From the NCBI GenBank assembly GCA_012517325.1, contig JAAYVF010000083.1, positions 43,580 through 107,579 on the forward strand: a stretch of DNA of 64,000 nucleotides, given 5' to 3'. The notes under the pieces were generated by a model. It searched no databases. It had not been told where the DNA came from and saw only the letters and a list, made by a program, of their open reading frames with translations. Position numbers and translations under genes: made by a program. This document shows, piece by piece, positions 19,032 through 27,995 of this stretch (position 1 is its first letter; every line of letters begins with the position of its first letter). Source of the DNA: Myxococcales bacterium. Its GTDB lineage: Bacteria; Lernaellota; Lernaellaia; Lernaellales; Lernaellaceae.

Positions 19032-19082
19032 CTTTTCTCCGGCACTTAAGGTTTTAAGAGATACCATCGATGTAATATTTAT

Positions 19083-19099
19083 ATGCAAAAAGCGAGCCA
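19083..19099 (-). promoter_or_regulatory. Sigma-54-type promoter before the Cys-rich protein gene
   Basis: TGGCTCG-N4-TTGCAT on the minus strand, with exact GG-N10-GC spacing. It matches all but one of the defined consensus positions (TGGCACG-N4-TTGCAT). The start would be near 19071, about 40 bases before ATG 19031. The site also overlaps an imperfect inverted repeat (19087-19129). Confidence 0.62.
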
Positions 19100-19209
19100 T
19101 TTAATTTCGTGAAAAGATGGCCACTTTTTCGCCCAAATGAATGGAAACGACGGCATCAGCCGCGGATTTTCAACCACCGCCGCGCAAAAACAAGCAGCGA
19201 AAGTAAAAA

Positions 19210-20685
19210 CTACCGCAGCCGCTCGCGAATGATCTCCAACACCAATGCTTCGGTGAAGTCGATGGAGAACATCAGTTTTTCCCAGTCGAGGTTCTGCGGC
19301 GTGTCGTTGACGGTATGGTAATGCAGCGGCGAACCGACTTGCGGATCGACGCAGACCAGGCTGGCGGCGTCGAAACCGCGCCGCATGAACGCGTAAGAGT
19401 CTGTGCCGCCGACCGGGATCTCGAAAGCCTGGACCTCGTGGAAACGGCTTTCGATCCGGGCGGTGCGTTCGAGCACGGCGCGCAGCCAGGGCGCGATCGG
19501 CTCGCTCACCACCTCGCCCTCGGAAGCAGTGAATCGCAGCTCGCCGTTGGTCAGACCGTCCAGGCCGATCACGACCGTCTTGTTCTTGTCCCACTGCCCG
19601 TCCTTGGCCTTGGCCAGCGCGTCGGCGCCGCCCAGGCTGGCTTCTTCGCAGCCGGTCACCGCGAAAACCAGTTCCACGTTTTCGGGTTTCCGGGAAGCCA
19701 GGCGGCCGGCCAGGATCGGCAGGGCCACGGTGCCGGAGAGGTTGTCATTGGCGCCGGGGACGACCTGGTTGCGCAGCACGACCTCCACGTTGAGCAGGAA
19801 CGCGATCAAGCCCGGCACGGAGATCGCCGCCTCGATGGGCAACAGCGGCCAGGTCAGCGGGCCGAGGAAAACGCGCAGCAGATCGAAGCCGGCCAGCGCG
19901 AACTGCGCCTTGGTGGCCACTTCCATCGAGCGCTTCAGGAATTGCAGCCGGGGCGGCAGATCGCCGGAAAACCACTCGACGATTTTCGGATTGAACAACA
20001 ACCCGGTAAACGCCGCGTCGGCGTGGCCCATCAGCACGATGCGCAACGCGGGCTCGCCCTTGGCCGGAATCGTCGCCAGCAGGTTCTGACTCTTTTTCCA
20101 GGGAAACAATCGCCGCAGGTAGTAGCCCTTGCGGGTGGAATCGTGCAGGTAGGACGTGCCCACGCCGGCGTGCAGCGCCAGACCGACCAGCGGCAACAAC
20201 GCCGAAACCATCGTGCCCAGGGTGCCCAAACCGAAGTGCAACGCCATGTTGGCGTAGAGGTTCTCGTTGAATTTGAAGCTCTCTTCGGTGGTCGCCAGGC
20301 CCAGGCGCTCGAATTCCGCCTGCATGATCTGGTGCGCGCGGCGCTCATCCTCGCTGGTCGGCCGCCGCTCGGGACATTCGGCGACGATGCGTTCGATCAG
20401 CTTCTGCACATAGATCTGCTCGTTGGCGCGGTTGATCGGCGATTCCGCCGTCCGCTCGACTTTCACCGTCGGCGGTTCGGCAATGACGACAGGCCGCGGC
20501 GGCTTCGCGGCCGCGGGTTTGCTTTGGACGACCGACGACTTGGCCGCCGGGCTCTTCACCGCCTTGGGCGGCGTCTTTTTCGTCTTGGCGGGAGTCTGCA
20601 CCTTTTTCGCCGGCGTTTTTTTCGCCGGCCGCGCGACTTTCACCGGTTTCCGCACAGCCTTTGCCGCATTTTTCTTTGGCGCCAT
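19210..20685 (-). CDS. M28-family metallopeptidase with a histone-H1-like basic N-terminus and membrane segments
   Basis: A 491-residue protein. Residues 1-60 are a Lys/Ala/Pro-rich tail (repeats such as PAKKTPAKK) resembling histone H1 tails; no signal peptide is seen. Two hydrophobic stretches follow (about 160-190 and 290-320). The M28 peptidase core has candidate zinc ligands in VLMGHADAAF (His), PGANDNLSGTVAL (Asp), FAVTGCEEASLGG (Glu-Glu), VVIGLDGLTNG (Asp) and HYHTVNDTPQN (His), so the site looks complete. Start ATG 20685 is chosen; a TTG six bases upstream is possible and better spaced from GAAGGA. Substrate unknown. Confidence 0.8.
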   Translation of the reverse strand: MAPKKNAAKAVRKPVKVARPAKKTPAKKVQTPAKTKKTPPKAVKSPAAKSSVVQSKPAAAKPPRPVVIAEPPTVKVERTAESPINRANEQIYVQKLIERIVAECPERRPTSEDERRAHQIMQAEFERLGLATTEESFKFNENLYANMALHFGLGTLGTMVSALLPLVGLALHAGVGTSYLHDSTRKGYYLRRLFPWKKSQNLLATIPAKGEPALRIVLMGHADAAFTGLLFNPKIVEWFSGDLPPRLQFLKRSMEVATKAQFALAGFDLLRVFLGPLTWPLLPIEAAISVPGLIAFLLNVEVVLRNQVVPGANDNLSGTVALPILAGRLASRKPENVELVFAVTGCEEASLGGADALAKAKDGQWDKNKTVVIGLDGLTNGELRFTASEGEVVSEPIAPWLRAVLERTARIESRFHEVQAFEIPVGGTDSYAFMRRGFDAASLVCVDPQVGSPLHYHTVNDTPQNLDWEKLMFSIDFTEALVLEIIRERLR

Positions 20686-20832
20686 GAGCAACGTTTCCTT
20701 CGGTTGAGAAAGTGAATGCCAAGTCTTTCGTTAATAGGCCAGATACCGTACTTTGCCAAGTCAGTCGCGAAAGGAAAAACCTTCCCCGGCGGAGGGCGCA
20801 TCTTTCAATCGATGGCTGTAGCGTCAAGCCAA

Positions 20833-21630
20833 TCAGAGAGCCCGCACGATCTGCAGGGCCATATCACCGTAATAACGGACATCGGTATCCGTCACCATTT
20901 CATCGGTGTCGGTGCGGCCATAATAGCTATAGACCAGATTGATATTGAACTTTTCATCGACCGACGGATGAGAATATTGCGGGTAGCCGCCGATCAGGCT
21001 GCCGTCGAGCGAGCCCGAAAAATCCATTCCGAAAACTCGCCGCCAACCGTAATAAGGTTCCGGTGGGCCATGATCGCGATACTCGCAAGCAAAATCGAAC
21101 ACCAAGAGAATGCTGTTCTCCCCGAATTGATCGCCGATGTTTCCCGAGGGTGTCGCCTCATCCCAATACAACAGCGTCTCGCGGTCCTCGTTCAACACCC
21201 ATAAATTCGCCCTTGAGTATTCGTAAATATCGCCCCGCATATAGATCAAAACGGATTGACCGTCCGCGAACGGTCGCCGGACGACGTCCGACAACCAATG
21301 CATGGTCAGGCGCCAATCGTCGATTTCAAGATCGATCGAATTTCCGGAAACCCGCGCCTTGCCGGCAACAAAAGCACCCGACCCGAATTGTTTGAGGTAT
21401 TCGCGTTGGGCCGCCTCGATATCATCCACGAATTCAAACCAGTTACCCGCCGGTGAAAACGGCTCACAAGCCTCGATGTTATCCGGCAAATCTTGTTCTC
21501 CGTTTCCCGTATCGTCACCGCTGTCGTCATTGTCGTTATCGTCGTCGTTTTGTTTATCAGAACAACAATAAAAGGTCGTGAGCAGCAGCAGTAGCAGAAC
21601 CGTTCCCCCGAATTGACCGGTGAGTTTCAT
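20833..21630 (-). CDS. Putative Asp-tract lipoprotein of unknown function
   Basis: A 265-residue exported protein. Start ATG 21630 (MKLTGQFGG) is preceded by GGGAG. A Leu-rich signal ends TTFYCC, an atypical lipobox with two adjacent Cys, followed by a short Asp/Asn tract (NDDDNDNDDSGDD) and then a domain of about 220 residues with several Trp and Tyr (for example WRLTMHWLSDVVRRPF, LLYWDEATPSGNIGDQFGENS, EPYYGWRRVFGMDFSGSLDGSLIGGY). I recognise no family. The anchor-tract-domain layout is shared with the other exported proteins here. Confidence 0.65.
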   Translation of the reverse strand: MKLTGQFGGTVLLLLLLTTFYCCSDKQNDDDNDNDDSGDDTGNGEQDLPDNIEACEPFSPAGNWFEFVDDIEAAQREYLKQFGSGAFVAGKARVSGNSIDLEIDDWRLTMHWLSDVVRRPFADGQSVLIYMRGDIYEYSRANLWVLNEDRETLLYWDEATPSGNIGDQFGENSILLVFDFACEYRDHGPPEPYYGWRRVFGMDFSGSLDGSLIGGYPQYSHPSVDEKFNINLVYSYYGRTDTDEMVTDTDVRYYGDMALQIVRAL

Positions 21631-21718
21631 CGGCATTACTCCCATGTGAATAGTAGCCCTTCAACATGGATAGACTATCACCAAAATGGTTGGGAGATAA
21701 ATAATGAACCCCTGCTGT

Positions 21719-23095
21719 CTATCGAATGCTTACTTTCACCACCTGTCGCGCCATCTCGACGGTCGGAACAACCGGCGCCGCCGGCCCCAGCAAATCCAGG
21801 ACAGCCTTGGGCAGGCCGCGATAAAGCAAGCGCGTTTCAACGGTCAGTTCGCCCCGCAGTTGCGGCGGCAGCAGGAAACGATAGGTTTCCAGACGGTATC
21901 CCTTGGGCGGAATGCGGTAATCGAAGAGAACGCGATCGGCCCGCGCGATATTCAAGGTCGGGTTTCCTTCCGGATCGGCCAAATGCATGTTGTAGAGCAC
22001 CGTATCGGCCGGCAACGCGCCGGCGGCATCGGCCACGCCGGACGAATACAACAATCTGCCGCGCCCATCGAGCACTTTGACTTCCAGCCACATCTCGCGC
22101 AATTCCGTGACGCCGGTAGGCAGGTAATGTCCCGCGCCGTCGTTTTTCACCTTGACCCGCAGGACGGCCAGGCCGCCGGATTTCCAACTTCCCTCACCTT
22201 TGACTTCGAGCGAAGCGCAATTTTGCAGCCGCTCGCGGGCCATCGTCTCACGTGCGCCCGCATCGCCGAATATTTTGGGCAGGAAAATATTGGCGCCGAC
22301 CACGTTATGCCGCCAAACATGCGGCCGCCGGGGCGATCCCTCGGCGGCGCTGCCCGGACGATCGGGGCGCGCCGTGGTTCCCGTCGCCGGAAGTCCTGGC
22401 GCCTGCCGCAGATGACAATCCTGGCAATGCACGGTCGTCGCCGGGTCGCCGGTGTAATAAGGCCCGTGGAGCCATTCCGAATAGGTGCTTTCGAGCGGCG
22501 TCTCGTTGACGACGTGTTTTACCTCGTGGCAAGTGCCGCAAAATTCGGACCTCGTGTGCAGGCCGGAATAAGCGATCTGGTGAAAGTCGTTTTCACCTTC
22601 GGAGCGCGGTCCGCGCTTCGTGCCGGGTTCGCCGAGATCGCGGCCGGGCATCATCGCAAAGCTCGTATTCTTTCGTTCCAGCGAGCCGGATACGGAATGG
22701 CAAAAGTCGCAGAAGATGCCGTTGGTCGGGCCCGGCGTCACCGTCGCGAATGGCTGGCCCGGATTGGTTATCTGGCCGGCGCCGAAAGCGGCCGGGGCAT
22801 GGCACTTGATGCAGGCCTCGCACTCGTGCCGCTCGCCGTCGTTTTTCGCGTCGTCCCAGAACATTTTGGTAATGGCCTGAAACACCGGGTCTTGGAGCGC
22901 AAGCGCATGCACGGAGCCGCGCCATTCGTCATGCAGGGTGACGTGGCACTCGCCGCAAGCCGACGGCGCGTTGAACTGCTCCGGGCGAAATACCCCGGCC
23001 TTGAGCGGCGTCCCCTCGATTTCCTCGGCCACAGCCAAGGACAACACGAACACCGGTGCCAACAACAACCAGACAAGAAGAGAGAAGCGGTGCAT
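21719..23095 (-). CDS. Secreted multihaem cytochrome c (five CxxCH)
   Basis: A 458-residue protein with a signal peptide (residues 1-23, ending LAVA). It contains five haem c motifs, CGECH, CIKCH, CDFCH, CGTCH and CQDCH, within about residues 47-230. Additional His residues (SVHALALQ, SGLHTR, WLHGPYY) could serve as distal ligands. The pattern resembles the cytochrome c-554/multihaem family. The C-terminal 220 residues are haem-free and beta-rich (WKSGGLAVLRVKVKNDGAGHYLPTGV), typical of an extra beta-sandwich in such proteins. Probably periplasmic electron transfer; the partner is not in the window. A TATAAT (23138-23143) lies upstream. Confidence 0.85.
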   Translation of the reverse strand: MHRFSLLVWLLLAPVFVLSLAVAEEIEGTPLKAGVFRPEQFNAPSACGECHVTLHDEWRGSVHALALQDPVFQAITKMFWDDAKNDGERHECEACIKCHAPAAFGAGQITNPGQPFATVTPGPTNGIFCDFCHSVSGSLERKNTSFAMMPGRDLGEPGTKRGPRSEGENDFHQIAYSGLHTRSEFCGTCHEVKHVVNETPLESTYSEWLHGPYYTGDPATTVHCQDCHLRQAPGLPATGTTARPDRPGSAAEGSPRRPHVWRHNVVGANIFLPKIFGDAGARETMARERLQNCASLEVKGEGSWKSGGLAVLRVKVKNDGAGHYLPTGVTELREMWLEVKVLDGRGRLLYSSGVADAAGALPADTVLYNMHLADPEGNPTLNIARADRVLFDYRIPPKGYRLETYRFLLPPQLRGELTVETRLLYRGLPKAVLDLLGPAAPVVPTVEMARQVVKVSIR

Positions 23096-23137
23096 CGTAG
23101 CTCCTTTTTTTTCTGATGGTTGAAGTGCCGTGAATGA

Positions 23138-23143
23138 ATTATA
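23138..23143 (-). promoter_or_regulatory. Candidate -10 box for the multihaem cytochrome gene
   Basis: A perfect TATAAT on the minus strand 43 bases before the start codon. The matching -35 region (about 23161-23166) is poor, so an activator may be needed or the match may be chance. Confidence 0.35.
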
Positions 23144-23229
23144 GCGCAGTCATTCCCCGATAAATAGCAGGAAGAATTTCATCACCGTTCGGTCCCCGCT
23201 GTCGCGGCTCTTTTCTTCACCGATTTTTC

Positions 23230-25611
23230 TTAATTCGTCTCCAATCGCGTGTACCACACGGCGCCGCCGGCCTCATAGAACAGGTGGGACACTCCGGTCG
23301 AATCCACCACCAGAACATGATCTCCCGAAGCCAACTGCGCATTGTTCACCAGCAGGGTCGAGGTCCAGCCCGTTTCATCCGCGACGAGATAATAAAACGG
23401 CCGGGTGGCGGGAGCGTGGTCGAAATAGGTGATGCGCGGCCGATCGTTCGGATCCAGGGCCAGCGAGGAATATCTGATCGTCGGCCCGGCGGCGACGGTC
23501 TCCATTTCCCAAGCCGATTCGGTCTGGCGCAGGTATTGAAGCTGATCCGCCGTCTGGTCGTAATAAATGGCGTGGACCAGGCCTTGCGAATCGAGCAACA
23601 TCTTCAAGCTGTCGGGATCGGGATCGGCGCCTTCGACCAGCGATTGGACCTGCCAGGTCGCGTCGTCCGTCGTCACCCGGTAATACAATCCCAGTAAGGG
23701 TTCCTCATCGCGCCAGAGAATATGCAGGGCGCCGGTCACCCGATCGCGGGCCATGGCCAGGGCGTCCCGGGCGGTCGAACTCAAATTCTCCGGGTTCCAG
23801 CGGCCCCAGAAGATTTCGTCGGGACGTTGGAATACCAGGAGTTGATCTTGATAGTTGAGCAACCGCGCGTCGCGGTCGCCCGCCGCCGCGACCGCGACGT
23901 GGCCGCAATTCTCGGCGGTGACATCCATCGTCGACCAGCCGTCATCGCCCCATTGCGCATATTTGATGCCGTAGAAGGCATGATAGGTCACGTCGTAATC
24001 GATGTGATGCTGGCGTGCAATGATCTGCGGCCGTTGATCATCGTCCAGGATCAGCCGCGCGAACTCGCCCGGAATGGTCTGCGACCAATAGCTCTTTCCG
24101 GGATTGTGGTAGTAATAGCCTTGAATCAACACCGCAAAATCCCAACCGTCGCCGGCCGGCGCGCCGTAGCGCAAATGCGACAGCATGCCGTTCTGCCAGG
24201 CGAGATAAGCCAGATGGATGTCGTCGTTATCGTCCACCACGGCATTCAGGTAATCGACCGCGCCGACGTCCGATTGCATCGCCGTCTCGGTGACGGCGGC
24301 CGGCGAACGATATTGGATGCTGTTGGCTTCGCCGCGACGGATGTAGGCCAGGTGAACGCTCCCGTCGGGACCGTTCGCCATGGATTGATAATAAGCGGTC
24401 GCGTATTCGTCCCACCCGTCTTCCAGCGTTGTGTACGTCCACCCCTTATCGCTCCATTCCGCCAGGCGCAGCGACGACCAGTAGGGCTCGCTGAAGGTGT
24501 TGGAATAATCGTAGAGCAGACTGGGGTTGCCGTTGCGGTCGACCGCCAGGGCGAGATTGTTGGTCTCGTATTCGTCCAAGGGATTATCCACCGTGCGAAC
24601 CGTCCAGCCGCCGGATTGCCCGACCGCAAGATAGCGTCCGGGCCGGGCAAGGAACCCGACGTAACGGACGCCGTCCGCCCCCACGGCGACCACGGGGTAA
24701 TCGCCCTCTCTTTCGGCATCGAATATCTCCCGATGCCAGGCGCCGGAGCGATTGTCCGCGATCCTGCCGAGGCCGTCGTAGTAATAGACCAGGTGCACCG
24801 CGCCTTGCGGATCGACCGCGATGCTGATTTTGCTGTATTCGGCCACGGCCGGGGCGACGTTGTAGCCGTGCCAGGCGCCGCCCGCATCGGTCAAATAGCG
24901 CAGTTTGTACTGGGAATTGACGTTGGCCACGTGCGCGTTGCCCGCGCTGTCCACGGCGAAAGATGCCTTGACGCTGTCGTTGGTGACCACTTCCCTTTGC
25001 CACCCTTTTTCGTCCCGTTCCAGGTGATACAACCGCTGGGAACCGAGGTTTTCGCGATACAGCACATGCGGGTGCCCGGCCCCGTCGACCGCCATCGAGA
25101 TGGGATAACCCGCCGGCCGCCGGACGAATTCGCGCGTCCAGGAACCGTCCGTTTCCCGGGTGGATAAAAAGACCGAATCGGCGAAGATGGACGCGACGTA
25201 GACGCGGCCGTCCGGACCGACGGCCAGGTGCTCGTCATTGAGAAAACCGCCGTCGATGATCTCGCCGCCGAACTCCGCTTCCGGCGAGGAGTCGTCATTG
25301 TCGTCGTCATCGCCGACCGTGTCGTTGTCATCATTGTCGTCGTTGTCATCATTGTCGTCGTTGTCGTCGTTATCGTCATTATCGTCGTTGTCGTCATCAT
25401 CATCGTCGTCGTCGATGGTATCGTTGTCGTCGTTGTCGTTGTCGTCATCATCGCCCGAGCCGTCGTCATCGGCTACGTCATCATCGCCCGAATCGTCATC
25501 ATCGGCCGCGTCATCGTCGTCGGCATCGTTCGGTTGGCTCTCACAGGCAAGGGCGAACAAACCGAAGACCAAAGCGGAAATCACGAGCAGCCAACGCCCC
25601 AATGAGATCAT
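23230..25611 (-). CDS. Large 14-repeat beta-propeller-like lipoprotein (paralogue 4)
   Basis: A 793-residue predicted lipoprotein. The signal ends ALAC with Cys23, followed by an Asp/Asn/Ser/Gly tract to about residue 108. The body consists of about 14 consecutive units of 43-60 residues with a shared pattern: I/L-A-V-D-x-x-G-x-x-H-x-x-Y...L-x-Y-x7-G-W-x4-V. This number fits two seven-bladed propellers. It is closely related to the products at 27996-30368 and 30407-32800 and more distantly to 25678-27969; all four lie head to tail with gaps of 26-66 bases. Likely surface or periplasmic binding or scaffold protein; ligand unknown. Confidence 0.75.
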   Translation of the reverse strand: MISLGRWLLVISALVFGLFALACESQPNDADDDDAADDDDSGDDDVADDDGSGDDDDNDNDDNDTIDDDDDDDDNDDNDDNDDNDDNDDNDDNDDNDTVGDDDDNDDSSPEAEFGGEIIDGGFLNDEHLAVGPDGRVYVASIFADSVFLSTRETDGSWTREFVRRPAGYPISMAVDGAGHPHVLYRENLGSQRLYHLERDEKGWQREVVTNDSVKASFAVDSAGNAHVANVNSQYKLRYLTDAGGAWHGYNVAPAVAEYSKISIAVDPQGAVHLVYYYDGLGRIADNRSGAWHREIFDAEREGDYPVVAVGADGVRYVGFLARPGRYLAVGQSGGWTVRTVDNPLDEYETNNLALAVDRNGNPSLLYDYSNTFSEPYWSSLRLAEWSDKGWTYTTLEDGWDEYATAYYQSMANGPDGSVHLAYIRRGEANSIQYRSPAAVTETAMQSDVGAVDYLNAVVDDNDDIHLAYLAWQNGMLSHLRYGAPAGDGWDFAVLIQGYYYHNPGKSYWSQTIPGEFARLILDDDQRPQIIARQHHIDYDVTYHAFYGIKYAQWGDDGWSTMDVTAENCGHVAVAAAGDRDARLLNYQDQLLVFQRPDEIFWGRWNPENLSSTARDALAMARDRVTGALHILWRDEEPLLGLYYRVTTDDATWQVQSLVEGADPDPDSLKMLLDSQGLVHAIYYDQTADQLQYLRQTESAWEMETVAAGPTIRYSSLALDPNDRPRITYFDHAPATRPFYYLVADETGWTSTLLVNNAQLASGDHVLVVDSTGVSHLFYEAGGAVWYTRLETN
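25291..25530. repeat. Asp/Asn codon tract with 9-bp period
   Basis: Encodes residues about 28-107 of the lipoprotein: DDDD-A/S/G blocks nearest the anchor, then a run of seven DDN units, then TVGDDDDNDD. The nonamer run could change length by slippage without breaking the frame. Confidence 0.85.
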
Positions 25612-25677
25612 CGTTCACCTCGTCATTCGGCGAGCGGATTTTTCCTCTTTGGCGAACCGGCAATCCATTTCACGATG

Positions 25678-27969
25678 TCATCTTGCCGTTCTCGTCTCGC
25701 CGGGGATAGTCATATACCATTGCGCCTGCGCGCCCAGGAACGACAAATGACCTATGCCGAATGAATCGAACCGCAGGCGCGGAACCAGGAACTCCATTCC
25801 GGGGACCAGCAGATTCCTCGATTGCCAGGCACCGCCGGTTTTCCAGGCGTGGATCAGCGTGGGCTGCCAATAGACGAGGTGGGCGTTGCCGGCGGTATCG
25901 ACCGTGATGGTCGCATCGTGAAAACCACTGTTCGGACAAACGGTTTCCATCTGCCAGGCGCCGCTTTCATCCGTGGCATAGCGGATGGCTTGATCGTAAT
26001 AAAACAAGACATGGAGGTGACCGTCGGCATCGGCGGCCACACCGTAGAGAAAAGAATAGTCGGATAATTTTTGTTCCCACGACCACTCGCCGCCCGCCCG
26101 CGTGCCGATGAACAGCCCGTTGTCGGTGGTGGCGACAATGCGGATCTCGTCGTCGATCCGGACCATCCGATGCGTCGCGTATACATCCAGCAGGAACCCG
26201 GGATCCTCGATTTCCCAGTCGCCGCCGGCGTTGGTGGCGAAAATCAGCAGCGTCGACGATTTTGGATCGTTGATCGTGCATTCGTAGCTGGCATAAGCCT
26301 TGCCGGCATCGTCCACGGCCAGTTGAACCCGCTCGCACAGGCGAAAATCGACCGTTTCCTGCTCCCATTCGCCGGATTGGTCGGTCAAATACTCGATCGT
26401 ATAGCTGTCGCCGCCTTCCATCAGTACATGGCGATGACCCGCCGCATCGACGGCGACCGCCACATCCTCGACCGGCAACGGCAAGGTTTCCGTCTCCCAT
26501 CCGTCGGCGGTTTTTTTCGCAAGGCCGAAATCGCCGTCACTATTCCAAGCGATGACCGGCTCGTCCTGCGGATTCAGCGTCATGTCGGTGCCCCAACGAA
26601 TCCACCCGCCGCCGGTGATCGGTTGGTCGTGGACCCATCCCTTGGCGGTTTGATCCATCCGCAGCAGATTCGAAGTCGTGTTGCCGTCGTAACAGGCGAT
26701 GTGGGCCAATCCCGACTGATCCACCCCGATCCGGGTGTTGATCGAATCCGAAACGTGCGGATGGACTTCCTGGACGAGTTCCGAGATCCACGATCCCTGG
26801 CGGTTGGTATAGTAATAAAGCAGGTAGGCTGCGGAGCTATATTTCAGCGTGCTGACATGGATCGCGCCGTCGCCGTCCAGGGCCGAATTGGGCGTGATCC
26901 CGCCCGGCCCCAGATTCTCGCACGTAAAATGAAGCGCGCCGTCATCCTGGGCATGAACCAGCTCGTTCGTGTAATTGTAATAAAAGAAGTGCAAAATGCC
27001 CTGTTCGTCCTCCAGGCCCGTTCCGTAGTTGTTCATGGCCGGACAGGATGTCTGATCGCCCTTGACCCAAAAGCCGGAACGATTGTTGGCCAGGCGCAGC
27101 GTGCTGCTGTAATTGTAAGTGAGATAGGCGTTTCCGGCGGCGTCGACGATCATGGCCGGCCCGCCGTTGTCACCGGGCTCGTTGGTGTTTTCGATCATCC
27201 GGGTCACCCAGGACCCGGTGCGATTGGTCGCGTAATAGACCTCGTATTCGACGTAATCGGGGTATTTCATGTAGGCAACGTGCGCCGCGCCGTTCGCGTC
27301 GGTTTTCACGTCGATCAAATAGTCCCGCTCGTAATCAGTGTCGATGCGCCGGGTCGTCCATTGCCCGCTGGAATTGGTCAGGTACCAAAGGTCGTAGGTA
27401 TAGTTGCCACCATACAGCGAATAGACAAAGTGAAACGCGCCGGTCGCGTCAATGGCCATGCCGATGTTGTACGTGAAAATCGTCGGGATGCCCGCCACTT
27501 CCGCGCCGTCCAGCAAGCGGTGTACGTAGAGCCGGCCGCCGCGAATCAGGCCGACGTACAAGGTGCCGTCGGGGGCTTTTTCGATATCGTAGCCGTTGCG
27601 GCCCGTTTCGCCGCCGTCCAGGATCGTCAGCTCCGGATAAATCGCCGGCGTGCTGTCGTTGTCGTCATTGTCGTCGTTGTCGTCATTGTCGTCGTTATCG
27701 TCATTGTCATCATCATTGTCGTCGTCGTTGTCGTCGTCGTTGTCGTTGTCGTCATTGTCGTCGTTATCGTCGTCGTCATCGCCACCCGAATCGTCATTGT
27801 CGTCGTCGCCGCTCGTATCGTCATCCGTGAAATCGTCGTCCGTCAGGTCGTCGTCGCCACCGCTGTTTCCGTCATCATCGGAATCGTCGTCGTTGTCGTT
27901 GCATCCCGGTGCCGCCGCAAAAAGGAAAACGAATGCCAACAGAAGCAACCGCCCGATTTTGGTCTTCAT
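25678..27969 (-). CDS. Large beta-propeller-like lipoprotein, divergent member (paralogue 3)
   Basis: A 763-residue predicted lipoprotein. Start ATG 27969 (MKTKIGRLLLL) follows CAGGAGGCGAC; an open frame further upstream is not supported. Signal ends APGC (Cys23). An Asp/Asn tract extends to about residue 105 and includes DDD-T/S-GDD and many NDD units. The remaining part has about 13-14 repeats with D-x-x-G-x-x-H-V-x-Y and L-Y-Y-x-T-N-x-x-G-x-W motifs, but the units differ more from the other three paralogues and the C-terminus ends GETRTAR. Same orientation and short spacing suggest co-transcription with its neighbours. Function unknown. Confidence 0.73.
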   Translation of the reverse strand: MKTKIGRLLLLAFVFLFAAAPGCNDNDDDSDDDGNSGGDDDLTDDDFTDDDTSGDDDNDDSGGDDDDDNDDNDDNDNDDDNDDDNDDDNDDNDDNDDNDDNDDNDSTPAIYPELTILDGGETGRNGYDIEKAPDGTLYVGLIRGGRLYVHRLLDGAEVAGIPTIFTYNIGMAIDATGAFHFVYSLYGGNYTYDLWYLTNSSGQWTTRRIDTDYERDYLIDVKTDANGAAHVAYMKYPDYVEYEVYYATNRTGSWVTRMIENTNEPGDNGGPAMIVDAAGNAYLTYNYSSTLRLANNRSGFWVKGDQTSCPAMNNYGTGLEDEQGILHFFYYNYTNELVHAQDDGALHFTCENLGPGGITPNSALDGDGAIHVSTLKYSSAAYLLYYYTNRQGSWISELVQEVHPHVSDSINTRIGVDQSGLAHIACYDGNTTSNLLRMDQTAKGWVHDQPITGGGWIRWGTDMTLNPQDEPVIAWNSDGDFGLAKKTADGWETETLPLPVEDVAVAVDAAGHRHVLMEGGDSYTIEYLTDQSGEWEQETVDFRLCERVQLAVDDAGKAYASYECTINDPKSSTLLIFATNAGGDWEIEDPGFLLDVYATHRMVRIDDEIRIVATTDNGLFIGTRAGGEWSWEQKLSDYSFLYGVAADADGHLHVLFYYDQAIRYATDESGAWQMETVCPNSGFHDATITVDTAGNAHLVYWQPTLIHAWKTGGAWQSRNLLVPGMEFLVPRLRFDSFGIGHLSFLGAQAQWYMTIPGETRTAR
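27655..27900. repeat. Asp/Asn codon tract with 9-bp period
   Basis: Encodes the acidic linker after Cys23 of the lipoprotein. It mixes DDN units with DDDN units, so the period slips between 9 and 12 bases in places. Confidence 0.85.
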
Positions 27970-27995
27970 GTCGCCTCCTGGGGCCAGTAACGGCC

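Noticed and set aside
19087..19129. Inverted repeat with a T-run considered as terminator of the M28 peptidase gene
   Set aside because: The stem is interrupted and the same bases form a much better sigma-54 promoter for the next gene.
25238..25750. Plus-strand frames of Ser-Leu-Ser-Ser repeats (also near 27650, 29944 and 32382)
   Set aside because: They are the reverse-strand reading of the Asp/Asn codon tracts and have no independent start signals.
26071..27990. Long plus-strand open frame opposite the 25678-27969 lipoprotein
   Set aside because: High GC removes stops on the reverse strand. The protein is low-complexity Val/Ile/Arg and ends in the reverse of the Asp tract.
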